Notes under the pieces: model-generated
What the model was told of the DNA's origin: nothing
The model's database searches: none
Seen by the model: the letters and a program-made list of their open reading frames with translations, nothing else
Assembly: GCA_013154175.1 (NCBI GenBank)
Contig: JAADCZ010000170.1
Coordinates: forward strand, 1-32,023
Length of the DNA: 32,023 nucleotides
Direction of reading: 5' to 3'
Source: Thermodesulfobacteriota bacterium
GTDB taxonomy: Bacteria; Desulfobacterota; Dissulfuribacteria; Dissulfuribacterales; QOAL01
Made by a program: the position numbers and the translations under genes
In this document: in pieces, positions 1 to 6,847 of the stretch
How positions within the stretch are numbered: the first letter of the stretch is position 1
How the letters are laid out: each line of letters opens with the position of its first letter

Positions 1-612
1 GCCAGCCTCTTCGGCAATCTTGTAATGAAGGGCACCACCCGAGCCGCCATACCAGTGCATGCCAGTAGTGTTTTTATCGTAAACCTGAAGTCTGTACATA
101 CCCACATTGCGCTGGCCAGTGTCAGGGTGTTTGGTAAAGACAAGGGGCAGGGTGATGGCTGGCCCCCCGTCCTTGGGCCATGCCTTCAAGACGGGTATGG
201 TAAAGAGATCCACCTCTGAGCCCTTGAAAACGAGATCCTGGCAAGGGGCATGGCTCGTGAGTTCAGGTTCTGCCCTGGAGATTTCTGGCAGTTTATGGGC
301 AAGTTTCAGGCGCTGAATTGGGCCATTTGGGCATGCAGCATCAAGAAAGTCACACACCTTGGGGCCCAGTTTGTCGAGATTCGATACATCGAGGGCCATT
401 GCCATGCGCTTCATGGAACCAAAGGCCCCTGTTAGAACAGGCATGTTCTGGCCTGGGACATTTTCAAAAAGTAGTGCAGGGCCACGGGCCTTGCTTACCC
501 GGCGGGTCACCTCGGCAATTTCCAGGTGGTGGCTCAGGGGTTCTTTTATGCGGATTAGTTCCCCGTTTTTTTCAAGTTGCTGCACAAATTCCTGCAAGTC
601 CTCGTGGGCCAT
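1..612 (-). CDS. UbiD-family decarboxylase, N-terminal part (cut by window edge)
   Basis: This reading frame starts with ATG at 612-610 and runs off the left edge, giving 204 residues with no stop. A good Shine-Dalgarno sequence (GGAGGAAAG) precedes the ATG. The translation matches the UbiD (3-octaprenyl-4-hydroxybenzoate carboxy-lyase) family: an N-terminal LIRIKEPLSHHLEIAEVTRR stretch, then PVLKAWPKDGG, then NVGMYRLQVYDKNTTGMHW followed by GGALHY. In this family the NxGMYR region helps bind the prenylated FMN cofactor. Family members decarboxylate aromatic acids in ubiquinone or menaquinone synthesis, or other aromatic substrates. The WPxDGG...NVGMYR pattern resembles the menaquinone-pathway branch, but the substrate cannot be settled because the catalytic Glu region lies outside the window. 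A quinone role would fit the complex I operon nearby. Confidence 0.9.
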   Translation of the reverse strand, partial: MAHEDLQEFVQQLEKNGELIRIKEPLSHHLEIAEVTRRVSKARGPALLFENVPGQNMPVLTGAFGSMKRMAMALDVSNLDKLGPKVCDFLDAACPNGPIQRLKLAHKLPEISRAEPELTSHAPCQDLVFKGSEVDLFTIPVLKAWPKDGGPAITLPLVFTKHPDTGQRNVGMYRLQVYDKNTTGMHWYGGSGGALHYKIAEEAG

Positions 613-749
613 TTCTTTCCTCCAATGCTTAACAAGTGTACAGGCAAGGGTTGGGGAAAGGCAATGTTAAGTATAACGGCCTGGGTTTATTGATTATTAT
701 CGGTTCATGCCAAGGGAGCCCGAGCCAATGTAACAGACACTTCAGCCTA

Positions 750-786
750 TTGACTTGTTGACTGATTCCAATCAATATGTTATTAA
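750..786 (+). promoter_or_regulatory. Promoter of the tRNA-Ala gene
   Basis: A TTGACT at 758-763 is followed after 17 bases by TATTAA at 781-786. This resembles a sigma-70 -35/-10 pair and would place the start of transcription about seven bases before the tRNA at 799. A second TTGACT at 750-755 lies just upstream. The call is a consensus match only. Confidence 0.55.
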
Positions 787-798
787 GACACGGCTTGT

Positions 799-874
799 GG
801 GGCTGTAGCTCAGTTGGGAGAGCGCGTGAATGGCATTCACGAGGTCAGCGGTTCGATCCCGCTCAGCTCCACCA
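799..874 (+). tRNA. tRNA-Ala (anticodon GGC)
   Basis: The 76 bases fold into a complete cloverleaf. The acceptor stem GGGGCTG pairs with CAGCTCC with one G-U pair. The D arm is GCTC/GAGC. The anticodon stem CGTGA/TCACG encloses the loop ATGGCAT, giving anticodon GGC, which reads GCC and GCU alanine codons. The T arm is AGCGG/CCGCT around TTCGATC. The 3' CCA is encoded at 872-874. It is preceded by its own promoter and followed by hairpins. Confidence 0.97.
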
Positions 875-888
875 TTCCTTTCTGATTA

Positions 889-925
889 AAAACAGGAGTG
901 GCCTTGATAGGGTTTTTCCTGTTTT
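889..925 (+). terminator. Hairpin after the tRNA, possible terminator
   Basis: AAAACAGGA at 889-897 is the perfect inverted complement of TCCTGTTTT at 917-925, giving a 9-bp stem with a 19-base loop. The right arm ends in T residues. It sits 15 bases after the tRNA CCA end, where transcription of the tRNA would be expected to stop. The loop is long for an intrinsic terminator, so this is tentative. Confidence 0.4.
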
Positions 926-927
926 AG

Positions 928-971
928 ACCCCTGCTTTTTTCAGGCCTTCTTCTTCGGCAGGGGTTTATTT
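928..971 (+). terminator. Second hairpin with T-rich tail between tRNA and the small gene
   Basis: CCCCTGC at 929-935 pairs with GCAGGGG at 958-964, extended by A928-T965, and is followed by TTTATTT. The loop is 22 bases and contains a run of six T. It could be a terminator, or a leader structure of the small coding region starting at 993, whose ribosome binding site begins only about 13 bases downstream. Confidence 0.35.
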
Positions 972-992
972 CTTTGTGGAGGCAGTAAATTC

Positions 993-1175
993 ATGGCCCC
1001 GTCTCAAAAAGATACAAATCTGCTAAAATTTAAGAAGGAGGAGCTTGCCTTGAAGGTGACCAAAGAGATTATGGTCAAGTTCATAGAGATCGGCAGAGTT
1101 ACTCCAAGTTCCTTTCAGGAAACCTTTCGTTCAGTTCATTCGGAAGTGAAAAAGGGTCTTTCTCTCAACGATTAA
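993..1175 (+). CDS. Small uncharacterised protein (60 aa)
   Basis: I do not recognise this protein. The ATG at 993 has a GGAGG at 978-982 ten bases upstream, and the frame is open for 60 codons to TAA. The product is polar, rich in Lys and Glu in its first half (KFKKEELALKVTKEIM), has no Cys and no membrane segment, and is predicted by eye to be mostly helical with a central hydrophobic turn (VKFIEIGRVTPSSF). It stands alone between the tRNA and the complex I operon. The good ribosome binding site and the amphipathic composition argue for a real gene, but conservation has not been tested. Confidence 0.6.
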   Translation: MAPSQKDTNLLKFKKEELALKVTKEIMVKFIEIGRVTPSSFQETFRSVHSEVKKGLSLND

Positions 1176-1479
1176 CTCTTTGAAATCACAGCTATTCTAC
1201 TAGGTAGAACCATCTTTTTGCCCCCCCGAACTAAAAGTCCTCTTTTAATTGAATGAATCATTATTCATTTTCTTGACTTTCGTGAATTTTAGTGATATTT
1301 TTCACGTAACTGGTGATTAATTTTGCATAATGAACGTGTTAACTTTTTCTTTTGTACTTTTTGTGTTTGAAAAAATTTTTTTTGGGTTGATTAGCAATCT
1401 TCCTTGTGGTAGATTTTTTGAATTATAAGTTACAGTTATCAACTTTTATTGGCCTGGCGGCTGAGAGAGGAGGCTTGGC
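1176..1479 (+). promoter_or_regulatory. AT-rich leader and promoter region of the nuo operon
   Basis: These 304 bases have no gene and are much richer in A and T than the flanks. They contain a perfect 7-bp inverted repeat (AATGAAT-CATT-ATTCATT, 1252-1269). A -35/-10-like pair follows: TTGACT 1273-1278, 17 bases, TATTTT 1296-1301. A second dyad is CGTGAA (1281-1286) with TTCACG (1301-1306), overlapping that promoter. A run of A then T follows near 1370. This is where transcription of the complex I genes would start. The repeats could be sites for a dimeric regulator, but I cannot name one. A GAGGAGG ribosome site at 1467-1473 serves nuoA. Confidence 0.5.
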
Positions 1480-1842
1480 ATGATGAGCGGTTTCGAGACC
1501 ATCGTCATGTATCTGGGGATGTCACTTCTTGTCATCTTTGCGATGCTTGGTGCTTCTGCATTGCTGGGGCCTTACAGGCCAACCCCTGAAAAGGCGACAA
1601 CGTTCGAGTGCGGTGTTCCACTTTTGGACCCTGGACACAAACGTTACTCGGTAAAATATTATCTTGTCGCAGTCCTGTTTCTCGTTTTCGATTTGGAAAA
1701 CGTCCTCATCTATCCGCTTGCCAACCAGTACAAGGCTCTTGCTACCCTGGGTTGGGGGGTGTTCTTCGAGGTCTTTATCTTTGTATTTGTCTTGCTGGTA
1801 GGTCTTCTCTACGCAATCAAAAAAGGTGCAGTTGACTGGTAA
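1480..1842 (+). CDS. nuoA: Complex I subunit A (NuoA)
   Basis: The product is 120 residues, the usual NuoA length, with three membrane segments (about 10-30, 62-82 and 90-112). The conserved first loop holds the [20 protein letters not shown] stretch, followed by [13 protein letters not shown]; the acidic and Cys residues of this loop are hallmarks of the family. NuoA sits where the membrane arm meets the quinone-binding module. Two ATG codons (1480 and 1483) lie behind a GAGGAGG at 1467-1473 and either could be used. It is the first gene of an eleven-gene operon. Confidence 0.96.
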   Translation: MMSGFETIVMYLGMSLLVIFAMLGASALLGPYRPTPEKATTFECGVPLLDPGHKRYSVKYYLVAVLFLVFDLENVLIYPLANQYKALATLGWGVFFEVFIFVFVLLVGLLYAIKKGAVDW

Positions 1843-1858
1843 TCACGGAGAAAAGTCT

Positions 1859-2374
1859 ATGAAATTTCAGGCAATTCAGGGAGAGGGCTGGCTGCTTACA
1901 AAGGCCGAGCAGCTAATAAATTGGGGCAGGAGCAGGTCTCCGTGGCCATTTCCTTACGGAACGGCCTGCTGCGGCATCGAACTAATGTGTGCCCTGGCTT
2001 CAAGCTATGACATGGCCCGTTTTGGAGCCGAGCGTGTTGCGTTCACTCCAAGGCAGTGTGATGTGCTCATTGAAGCAGGGACAATCACCAAAAAGATGGT
2101 CCCGGTGCTCAAGAGGATCTACGCGCAGATGGCAGAACCCAAATGGGTCATCGCCGTGGGCGCTTGTGCCTGCTCGGGAGGCGTCTTCCGTACGTACTCC
2201 ACCCACCAGGGAATAGGTTCCGTCATACCAGTCGATATTTATGTGCCAGGGTGCCCGCCTCGGCCAGAGGGTATCTTGTATGCCCTTTTGAAGCTCATAG
2301 ACAAGATTGAGGCGGATCATCCCCTTTACAAGCAGAGACCAAAGCTTGTGGAAGCGCTGGAGGCAACAAAATGA
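1859..2374 (+). CDS. nuoB: Complex I subunit B (NuoB), N2 cluster protein
   Basis: NuoB carries the terminal 4Fe-4S cluster N2 that reduces quinone. The 171-residue product shows the typical ligands: the Cys37-Cys38 pair in GTACCGIEL, Cys103 in VGACACSGG and Cys132 in VPGCPPRPE. The ATG at 1859 is preferred because GGAG at 1847-1850 lies eight bases before it and the protein then begins [10 protein letters not shown]; an upstream in-frame ATG at 1826 lies inside nuoA. An extra Cys (105) occurs beside the conserved Cys103. The stop overlaps the nuoC start (ATGA). Confidence 0.97.
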   Translation: MKFQAIQGEGWLLTKAEQLINWGRSRSPWPFPYGTACCGIELMCALASSYDMARFGAERVAFTPRQCDVLIEAGTITKKMVPVLKRIYAQMAEPKWVIAVGACACSGGVFRTYSTHQGIGSVIPVDIYVPGCPPRPEGILYALLKLIDKIEADHPLYKQRPKLVEALEATK

Positions 2375-2919
2375 GCCTCAAGGAAAAAGTCGAATCCATC
2401 TTGCAGAGTGATCTCGTGGAACTTTCTGAGTTTCGCGGGGATATATGTGTGGAAATCCCCAAGAGGAAGGTTATTGAAGTCCTCACCAGGCTAAAGGAAG
2501 CGGGTTTTGATTATTTGAGTGACCTTTTTGGTGTGGACAACCTGGCCTATTACGAAAAGGCAAAAAAGGCCAAGAAAAAGAAGGGAGAAGACGAGCCGGA
2601 GGAACCCAAGAGGCAAGGACCACCTCCTCCGCGGTTCGAGGTTATATACCTGTTGTTGTCCCTTTCGACCAATGAGAGGCTTCAGGTCAGGGTACGAGTT
2701 CCAGAGGACGATTTGGTGTTGCCCAGTGTGACAGGCCTCTGGAGGGCGGCCAATTGGCCTGAAAGAGAGGTTTTTGACATGTTTGGGGTGCGTTTCAAGG
2801 GGCATCCGAACCTCAGAAGACTTCTTATGTGGGATGAATTTCAAGACCATCCCCTCCGCAAGGATTATCCGCTGGAGGGCAAGGGAGAAGAGCGTCATCT
2901 GAATTACGACATAGTCTGA
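2371..2919 (+). CDS. nuoC: Complex I subunit C (NuoC, 30 kDa type)
   Basis: NuoC is a peripheral-arm subunit that packs against NuoD and NuoB. The C-terminal half has the family signature [12 protein letters not shown], then [14 protein letters not shown] and [11 protein letters not shown]. The gene starts in a 4-base overlap with nuoB and has GGAGG at 2359-2363. Length is 182 residues. Residues about 62-88 form a charged insertion, a Lys run then acidic residues and a Pro run ([19 protein letters not shown]), where most relatives have a short loop. It is a separate gene from nuoD, not the NuoCD fusion of enterobacteria. Confidence 0.95.
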   Translation: MSLKEKVESILQSDLVELSEFRGDICVEIPKRKVIEVLTRLKEAGFDYLSDLFGVDNLAYYEKAKKAKKKKGEDEPEEPKRQGPPPPRFEVIYLLLSLSTNERLQVRVRVPEDDLVLPSVTGLWRAANWPEREVFDMFGVRFKGHPNLRRLLMWDEFQDHPLRKDYPLEGKGEERHLNYDIV

Positions 2920-2935
2920 TTTGTAAGGCTATATG

Positions 2936-2972
2936 GGCAGTTGCAGGTGCAGGGGGTTGCCCTGTCGCTGCC
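2936..2972 (+). other. Hairpin in the nuoC-nuoD gap
   Basis: The 93-base gap between nuoC and nuoD can form a nested hairpin: GGCAG (2936-2940) with CTGCC (2968-2972), and inside it CAGGG (2950-2954) with CCCTG (2960-2964) around a 5-base loop. There is no T-run after it, so it is not a classical terminator. It could affect mRNA stability or translation of nuoD. The evidence is only base pairing. Confidence 0.35.
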
Positions 2973-3012
2973 GTAAAGTGGCTTTTTGCTGCAAGGTGAG
3001 GGAGGGAACAGC

Positions 3013-4164
3013 GTGACCAAGGAACTTGAAACCATTTGTATTACTACTGGTCCCACAGAAGTCGGTGAATATGTGACCTTGAACATAGGGCCTATTCACC
3101 CGGCCATGCACGGTACCCTTAGGGTCATTACCCAGACCGACGGTGAAACCGTTGTAAGCGCCAAGCCGGAGATTGGTTATCTCCACAGGGGCGTGGAAAA
3201 GCTCGGAGAACATCTTACCTACGCACAATTTCTTCCCCTGACAGACAGGCTCAACTACTGTTCGGCCATTTGCAACAATGTCGCCTATGAGATGGCCGTT
3301 GAGAAGCTACTGGGCATCGAGGTGCCGCCAAAGGCACAGCTCATCAGGATGATAATGATGGAGCTTGCCCGTATTGCAGACCACCAGGTGTGCGTGGGAA
3401 TCCTTGGGGTGGACCTGGGAGCCCTTACACCTTTCTTCTATCTGATAATCCAGCGTGAAGAGATTTATGAGATATTCGAGTGGCACCATGGAGCCAGGCT
3501 CACCAATTCCATGGGGGCCATAGGGGGTGTGGAGGCAGACCTGCCGGAAAGGTTCCATGAAAAGTGGCCCAGGCTGCGTGACACCATAAGAAAGGCCAAT
3601 GACGAGACAGACAAGCTTCTTACCCATAACAGGATTTGGATGGATCGTACCATTGGCGTCAATGCCTTTTGCGGAGACGACGCTCTGGACTGGGGCTTCA
3701 GTGGCCCAATGCTCAGGGCCTGCGGGGTAAAGAGGGATCTCAGGAAGGATGAGCCCTATCTCATGTATGACAAGGTCAAATTTGAGGTCCCGGTTGGAAA
3801 GCATGGCGACGTCTTCGATCGATACATGGTGCGCATGCTCGAGATGGAGGAATCCATCAAGATTATAGATCAGGCCTATGCCCTTTATAAGGAGCTGCCA
3901 GACGATGCCCCTTTGATGAAGAAGGTGCCAAAGATTATCAAGCCGCCAGAAGGGCAGATATACCATGCCATCGAATCACCCAATGGTGAACTAGGCTTTT
4001 TTATCAGGAGCGATGGGACGGACAAGCCTTACAGGATAAAGATTCGTCCTCCTTGTTACATGGTGTATCAGGCATTCGAGGACCTGGTTAAGGGAGAGAT
4101 GATATCGGATCTGATAGCCTGTTTGAGCAGCCTCAACGTGATTGCAGGCGAGCTAGACAGGTAG
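3013..4164 (+). CDS. nuoD: Complex I subunit D (NuoD, 49 kDa type)
   Basis: NuoD forms the quinone pocket with NuoB and descends from the large subunit of NiFe hydrogenases. The product has LNIGPIHPAMHGTLR near the N-terminus (usually GPQHPAxHG, so Ile replaces Gln), then GYLHRGVEKLGE, LPLTDRLNYC and the C-terminal IRPPCYMVYQAFEDLVKG and SLNVIAGELDR. I chose GTG at 3013 because GGAGG at 3001-3005 is seven bases upstream and the resulting 383 residues match the usual length; an in-frame TTG at 2986 is possible but has no good ribosome site. It is separated by 13 bases from nuoH. Confidence 0.96.
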   Translation: MTKELETICITTGPTEVGEYVTLNIGPIHPAMHGTLRVITQTDGETVVSAKPEIGYLHRGVEKLGEHLTYAQFLPLTDRLNYCSAICNNVAYEMAVEKLLGIEVPPKAQLIRMIMMELARIADHQVCVGILGVDLGALTPFFYLIIQREEIYEIFEWHHGARLTNSMGAIGGVEADLPERFHEKWPRLRDTIRKANDETDKLLTHNRIWMDRTIGVNAFCGDDALDWGFSGPMLRACGVKRDLRKDEPYLMYDKVKFEVPVGKHGDVFDRYMVRMLEMEESIKIIDQAYALYKELPDDAPLMKKVPKIIKPPEGQIYHAIESPNGELGFFIRSDGTDKPYRIKIRPPCYMVYQAFEDLVKGEMISDLIACLSSLNVIAGELDR

Positions 4165-4177
4165 GGGAGGAGCCTTT

Positions 4178-5218
4178 ATGGCAGACTGGCAAATAGATCT
4201 AATCAAGGTTGTGTTTATATGGGTCTGGGTCCTGCTTATAGCGGTAATTATGACATGGGTGGAAAGGCGCGCCTCTGCAATGATGCAGGACAGGCTCGGG
4301 CCAAACAGAGCTGGCCCCTTTGGGCTGCTACAGCCCTTGGCAGACGGCATCAAGCTCTTTACCAAGGAAGACATCATCCCTGAGAGGGCGAGAAAGATAC
4401 TGTTCATCCTTGGCCCACCACTCTTTGCATTTCCTGTTTTTTCAGCCTTTGCGGTCGTACCCTTTGGAGACAAGATAGTTATTGGGGGAAAGGAAATTAT
4501 CCTCCAGGTTTCTGATGTGAGCATCGGCTTTCTGTACGTCCTTGCCCTTAGTGCAATAGCAGTGTTTGGAATGGTTATCGGCGGGTGGGCCTCAAACAGT
4601 AAATACTCCATACTTGGAGGCCTCAGGGCCACGGCTCAGCTCATCTCCTACGAGGTGCCAATGGGGCTCGCCCTGCTGACCATCGTCTTGCTTTACGGCA
4701 CCTTCAGTCTCAGGGAGATTGTATTGCAGCAACAGGGAACCTTTCTCGGGTTTCTGCCCAACTGGGGATTCTTCAAACAGCCCCTTGGTTTCCTGATTTT
4801 TCTCGTTGCTGCCTATGCAGAGGCCAACAGGGTTCCCTTTGACCTTCCAGAGTGTGAAAGTGAATTGGTCACTGGATATCACACTGAATATGGTTCCATG
4901 CGTCTCGGCCTCTACCTATTTGGCGAATACGTGAACCTCGTAACCCTTGCTGCCATAACGGTAAGCCTCTACTTCGGCGGCTGGGGATTGCCCTATGTGG
5001 ACATGAGCAAATACCTGGGCCCAGTGGCCTATGGTATCGCCTCTTTTCTCGTTTTTACCTTGAAACAGGCATTTTTCCTCTTCCTGTTTGTTTGGGTTCG
5101 CTGGACGGTGCCACGTTTCAGGTACGATCAGCTCATGGGCCTGGGGTGGAAGGCCCTTATCCCACTGGGCCTTATCAATCTGTTCGTAACGGCTTTACTC
5201 GTGCAGTTAACTATTTAA
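4178..5218 (+). CDS. nuoH: Complex I subunit H (NuoH)
   Basis: NuoH is the membrane subunit that connects the quinone site to the proton-pumping arm. The 346-residue product has about eight hydrophobic segments and the conserved family stretches DRLGPNRAGPFGLLQPLADG, FTKEDIIPERA, GGWASNSKYSILGGLRATAQ and NRVPFDLPECESELVTGYHT. The acidic residues in the last loop line the quinone tunnel in known structures. GGGGAGGAG at 4164-4172 lies upstream of the ATG. The stop is followed within 15 bases by nuoI. Confidence 0.97.
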   Translation: MADWQIDLIKVVFIWVWVLLIAVIMTWVERRASAMMQDRLGPNRAGPFGLLQPLADGIKLFTKEDIIPERARKILFILGPPLFAFPVFSAFAVVPFGDKIVIGGKEIILQVSDVSIGFLYVLALSAIAVFGMVIGGWASNSKYSILGGLRATAQLISYEVPMGLALLTIVLLYGTFSLREIVLQQQGTFLGFLPNWGFFKQPLGFLIFLVAAYAEANRVPFDLPECESELVTGYHTEYGSMRLGLYLFGEYVNLVTLAAITVSLYFGGWGLPYVDMSKYLGPVAYGIASFLVFTLKQAFFLFLFVWVRWTVPRFRYDQLMGLGWKALIPLGLINLFVTALLVQLTI

Positions 5219-5233
5219 GTGGAGCTTAGGGAT

Positions 5234-5935
5234 ATGCCCAGACGACCAATTGTCAAAAAAGAGTACACCTTGGGAGAAAGGGTCTACCTTGTCGAGATAG
5301 CCAAGGGTCTTCGTTTAACCTGGAAACATTTTACATTCAATGTGAGGGCCTCCTTCAGAAAGGGGCCACACACAGTGCCAACATGCTGGCAATATCCGGA
5401 AGACAGGCGTGAGATCGCCCCAATCTTCCGCGGCGCCCATATGCTTCAGCTAAATGACAAGGGTCAGGAGCTGTGCGTGGGGTGTGGTATGTGCGCCAGG
5501 GCCTGCCCTGCCAAGTGCATAACCGTAAAGCGTGGCAAGCCAGCTGAAGGCGAGGAAGACAAGTATGCTGGCAAGACCATGTGTGCCTCCTTTGAGGTTG
5601 ACATGCTCAGGTGCATCTTCTGTGGCAACTGCGAGAAGGCATGTCCCAAGGGGGCCCTGGTCCTTGGGCAGGACTACGAGCTTGCCGAGTATGAGCCAGA
5701 AAAATGTATCTATGACAAGGAAAGACTTTTAGCCAACTTTCAAAGGGCCAAGGCAGAAGGAAGGCTAAAGCCGCCACCAAAGCCTATCCCCGTTGACGCA
5801 CCGCCTCCTAAGAAAAAGGCCGCTGCAGGCAAGGCAGCCAAGGCTTCAGCCAGTGAAAAAGCGGCCAAGGGGAAGGCGGCTGCCCCAAAGGAGGCCAAGA
5901 AGAAGGATGACAAGGCAGACAAGGCCAAGGAATAG
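5234..5935 (+). CDS. nuoI: Complex I subunit I (NuoI), with a long Lys/Ala tail
   Basis: NuoI carries two 4Fe-4S clusters (N6a and N6b) that wire electrons toward NuoB. Both motifs are present: CVGCGMCARACP (Cys81, 84, 87, 91) and CIFCGNCEKACP (Cys127, 130, 133, 137). The ATG at 5234 is preferred, since the GTGGAG at 5219-5224 is well placed as its ribosome site; a GTG start at 5219 would add five residues. The protein is 233 residues. The last 55 or so (about 179-233) are a low-complexity Pro then Lys/Ala tail resembling a histone H1 tail, absent from standard NuoI. Confidence 0.96.
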   Translation: MPRRPIVKKEYTLGERVYLVEIAKGLRLTWKHFTFNVRASFRKGPHTVPTCWQYPEDRREIAPIFRGAHMLQLNDKGQELCVGCGMCARACPAKCITVKRGKPAEGEEDKYAGKTMCASFEVDMLRCIFCGNCEKACPKGALVLGQDYELAEYEPEKCIYDKERLLANFQRAKAEGRLKPPPKPIPVDAPPPKKKAAAGKAAKASASEKAAKGKAAAPKEAKKKDDKADKAKE

Positions 5936-5997
5936 GGTGTGCGGCTGATTGGATGAATAAACAGGTTAAGGAGTTAATAGAAAAGAGCAGGTGAGTT

Positions 5998-6495
5998 ATG
6001 GATTACTACTTTTTACTGTTTGCAATAATGGCTGTCGGAGCCGGCATATTTACCATAACCGTGAAAGATGCCCTGCCTAGCGCGTTGGGGCTCTTAACCG
6101 TGTTTATTGCGCTTGCCGCCCTTTATCTGCATCTTCATGCGCCTCTCATTGCCATCTTTCAGGTTTCCATATACGCAGGCGCAATTCTGGTGCTCGTGGT
6201 CTTCGTAATCATGCTTCTCATAACCCCTGATGAGGCCTTGGAGACTGCCCAGAAAAATATTTCGTATCGGGCCATGGGAGCCATCTTGGGGGTGTATCTG
6301 ATAGCCCTTTTGATAATTGGTCTAAAGGGGATAAATCAGCTCGTGGCTCAAAAAAGTCTGCCAGAGGGGTTTGGAAAACCCTCCCAAATTGGGGACTTGT
6401 TTTTCAGGAAATACATTTTGCACTTTGAAATATCGTCTGTGCTGCTTCTGGTCGCCCTAGTTGCAGCAATTTATCTGGCCAAGAAAAGGGCTTAG
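5998..6495 (+). CDS. nuoJ: Complex I subunit J (NuoJ)
   Basis: The product is 165 residues with five membrane segments. The third segment contains the conserved IFQVSIYAGAILVLVVFVIM stretch, whose pi-bulge helix is central to coupling in known complex I structures. The ATG has AGGTGAG just upstream. A 62-base gap separates it from nuoI, and nuoK follows nine bases after its stop. It belongs to the membrane arm. Confidence 0.95.
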   Translation: MDYYFLLFAIMAVGAGIFTITVKDALPSALGLLTVFIALAALYLHLHAPLIAIFQVSIYAGAILVLVVFVIMLLITPDEALETAQKNISYRAMGAILGVYLIALLIIGLKGINQLVAQKSLPEGFGKPSQIGDLFFRKYILHFEISSVLLLVALVAAIYLAKKRA

Positions 6496-6504
6496 GGAGG
6501 CACA

Positions 6505-6807
6505 ATGGCTGGGATAAACGATTACATTATTTTGTCTTGCATTCTCTTTGGTCTGGGGGTCATAGGCTTTCTCACAAGAAGAAATGCCCTCATCCTTTTC
6601 ATGTCCGTGGAGTTGATGCTCAATTCAATCAATCTCATGCTGGTTGCATTTTCTGCATCCATGGCTGATATGGGCGGTCAGGTGATGGTGCTCTTTATTT
6701 TTGCCGTGGCAGCTGCTGAGGTGGCTGTGGGGCTTGCGATATTGATCTGTCTCTTCAAGCACGCAAAGTCAGTAGATGTAAACAGGTTCAACCTGCTCAA
6801 ATGGTAA
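6505..6807 (+). CDS. nuoK: Complex I subunit K (NuoK)
   Basis: This 100-residue protein has three membrane segments and the exact NuoK size. The second segment carries the conserved Glu of FMSVELMLNSINLML, and the third carries the other conserved Glu in FAVAAAEVAVGLAI; both are part of the ion path. GGGAGG lies just before the ATG. The gene sits nine bases after nuoJ. Confidence 0.97.
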   Translation: MAGINDYIILSCILFGLGVIGFLTRRNALILFMSVELMLNSINLMLVAFSASMADMGGQVMVLFIFAVAAAEVAVGLAILICLFKHAKSVDVNRFNLLKW

Positions 6808-6847
6808 CAATGGCCTTTTAACGTAAGGAGAGGAAAAGGGTTTAATC

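Noticed and set aside
697-704. Sigma-28-like -10 box (ACCGATAA on the minus strand) upstream of the UbiD-family gene
   Set aside because: There is no matching -35 box at the 15-base spacing (the bases read TCGG), so it is probably chance.
777-992. Open frame reading through the tRNA into the 60-aa gene
   Set aside because: The upstream part coincides with the tRNA and hairpins. The ribosome site and composition support a start at 993.
3307-3966. Minus-strand frame of 219 codons opposite nuoD
   Set aside because: It lies wholly within the well-supported nuoD gene, and has no ribosome site or family pattern.
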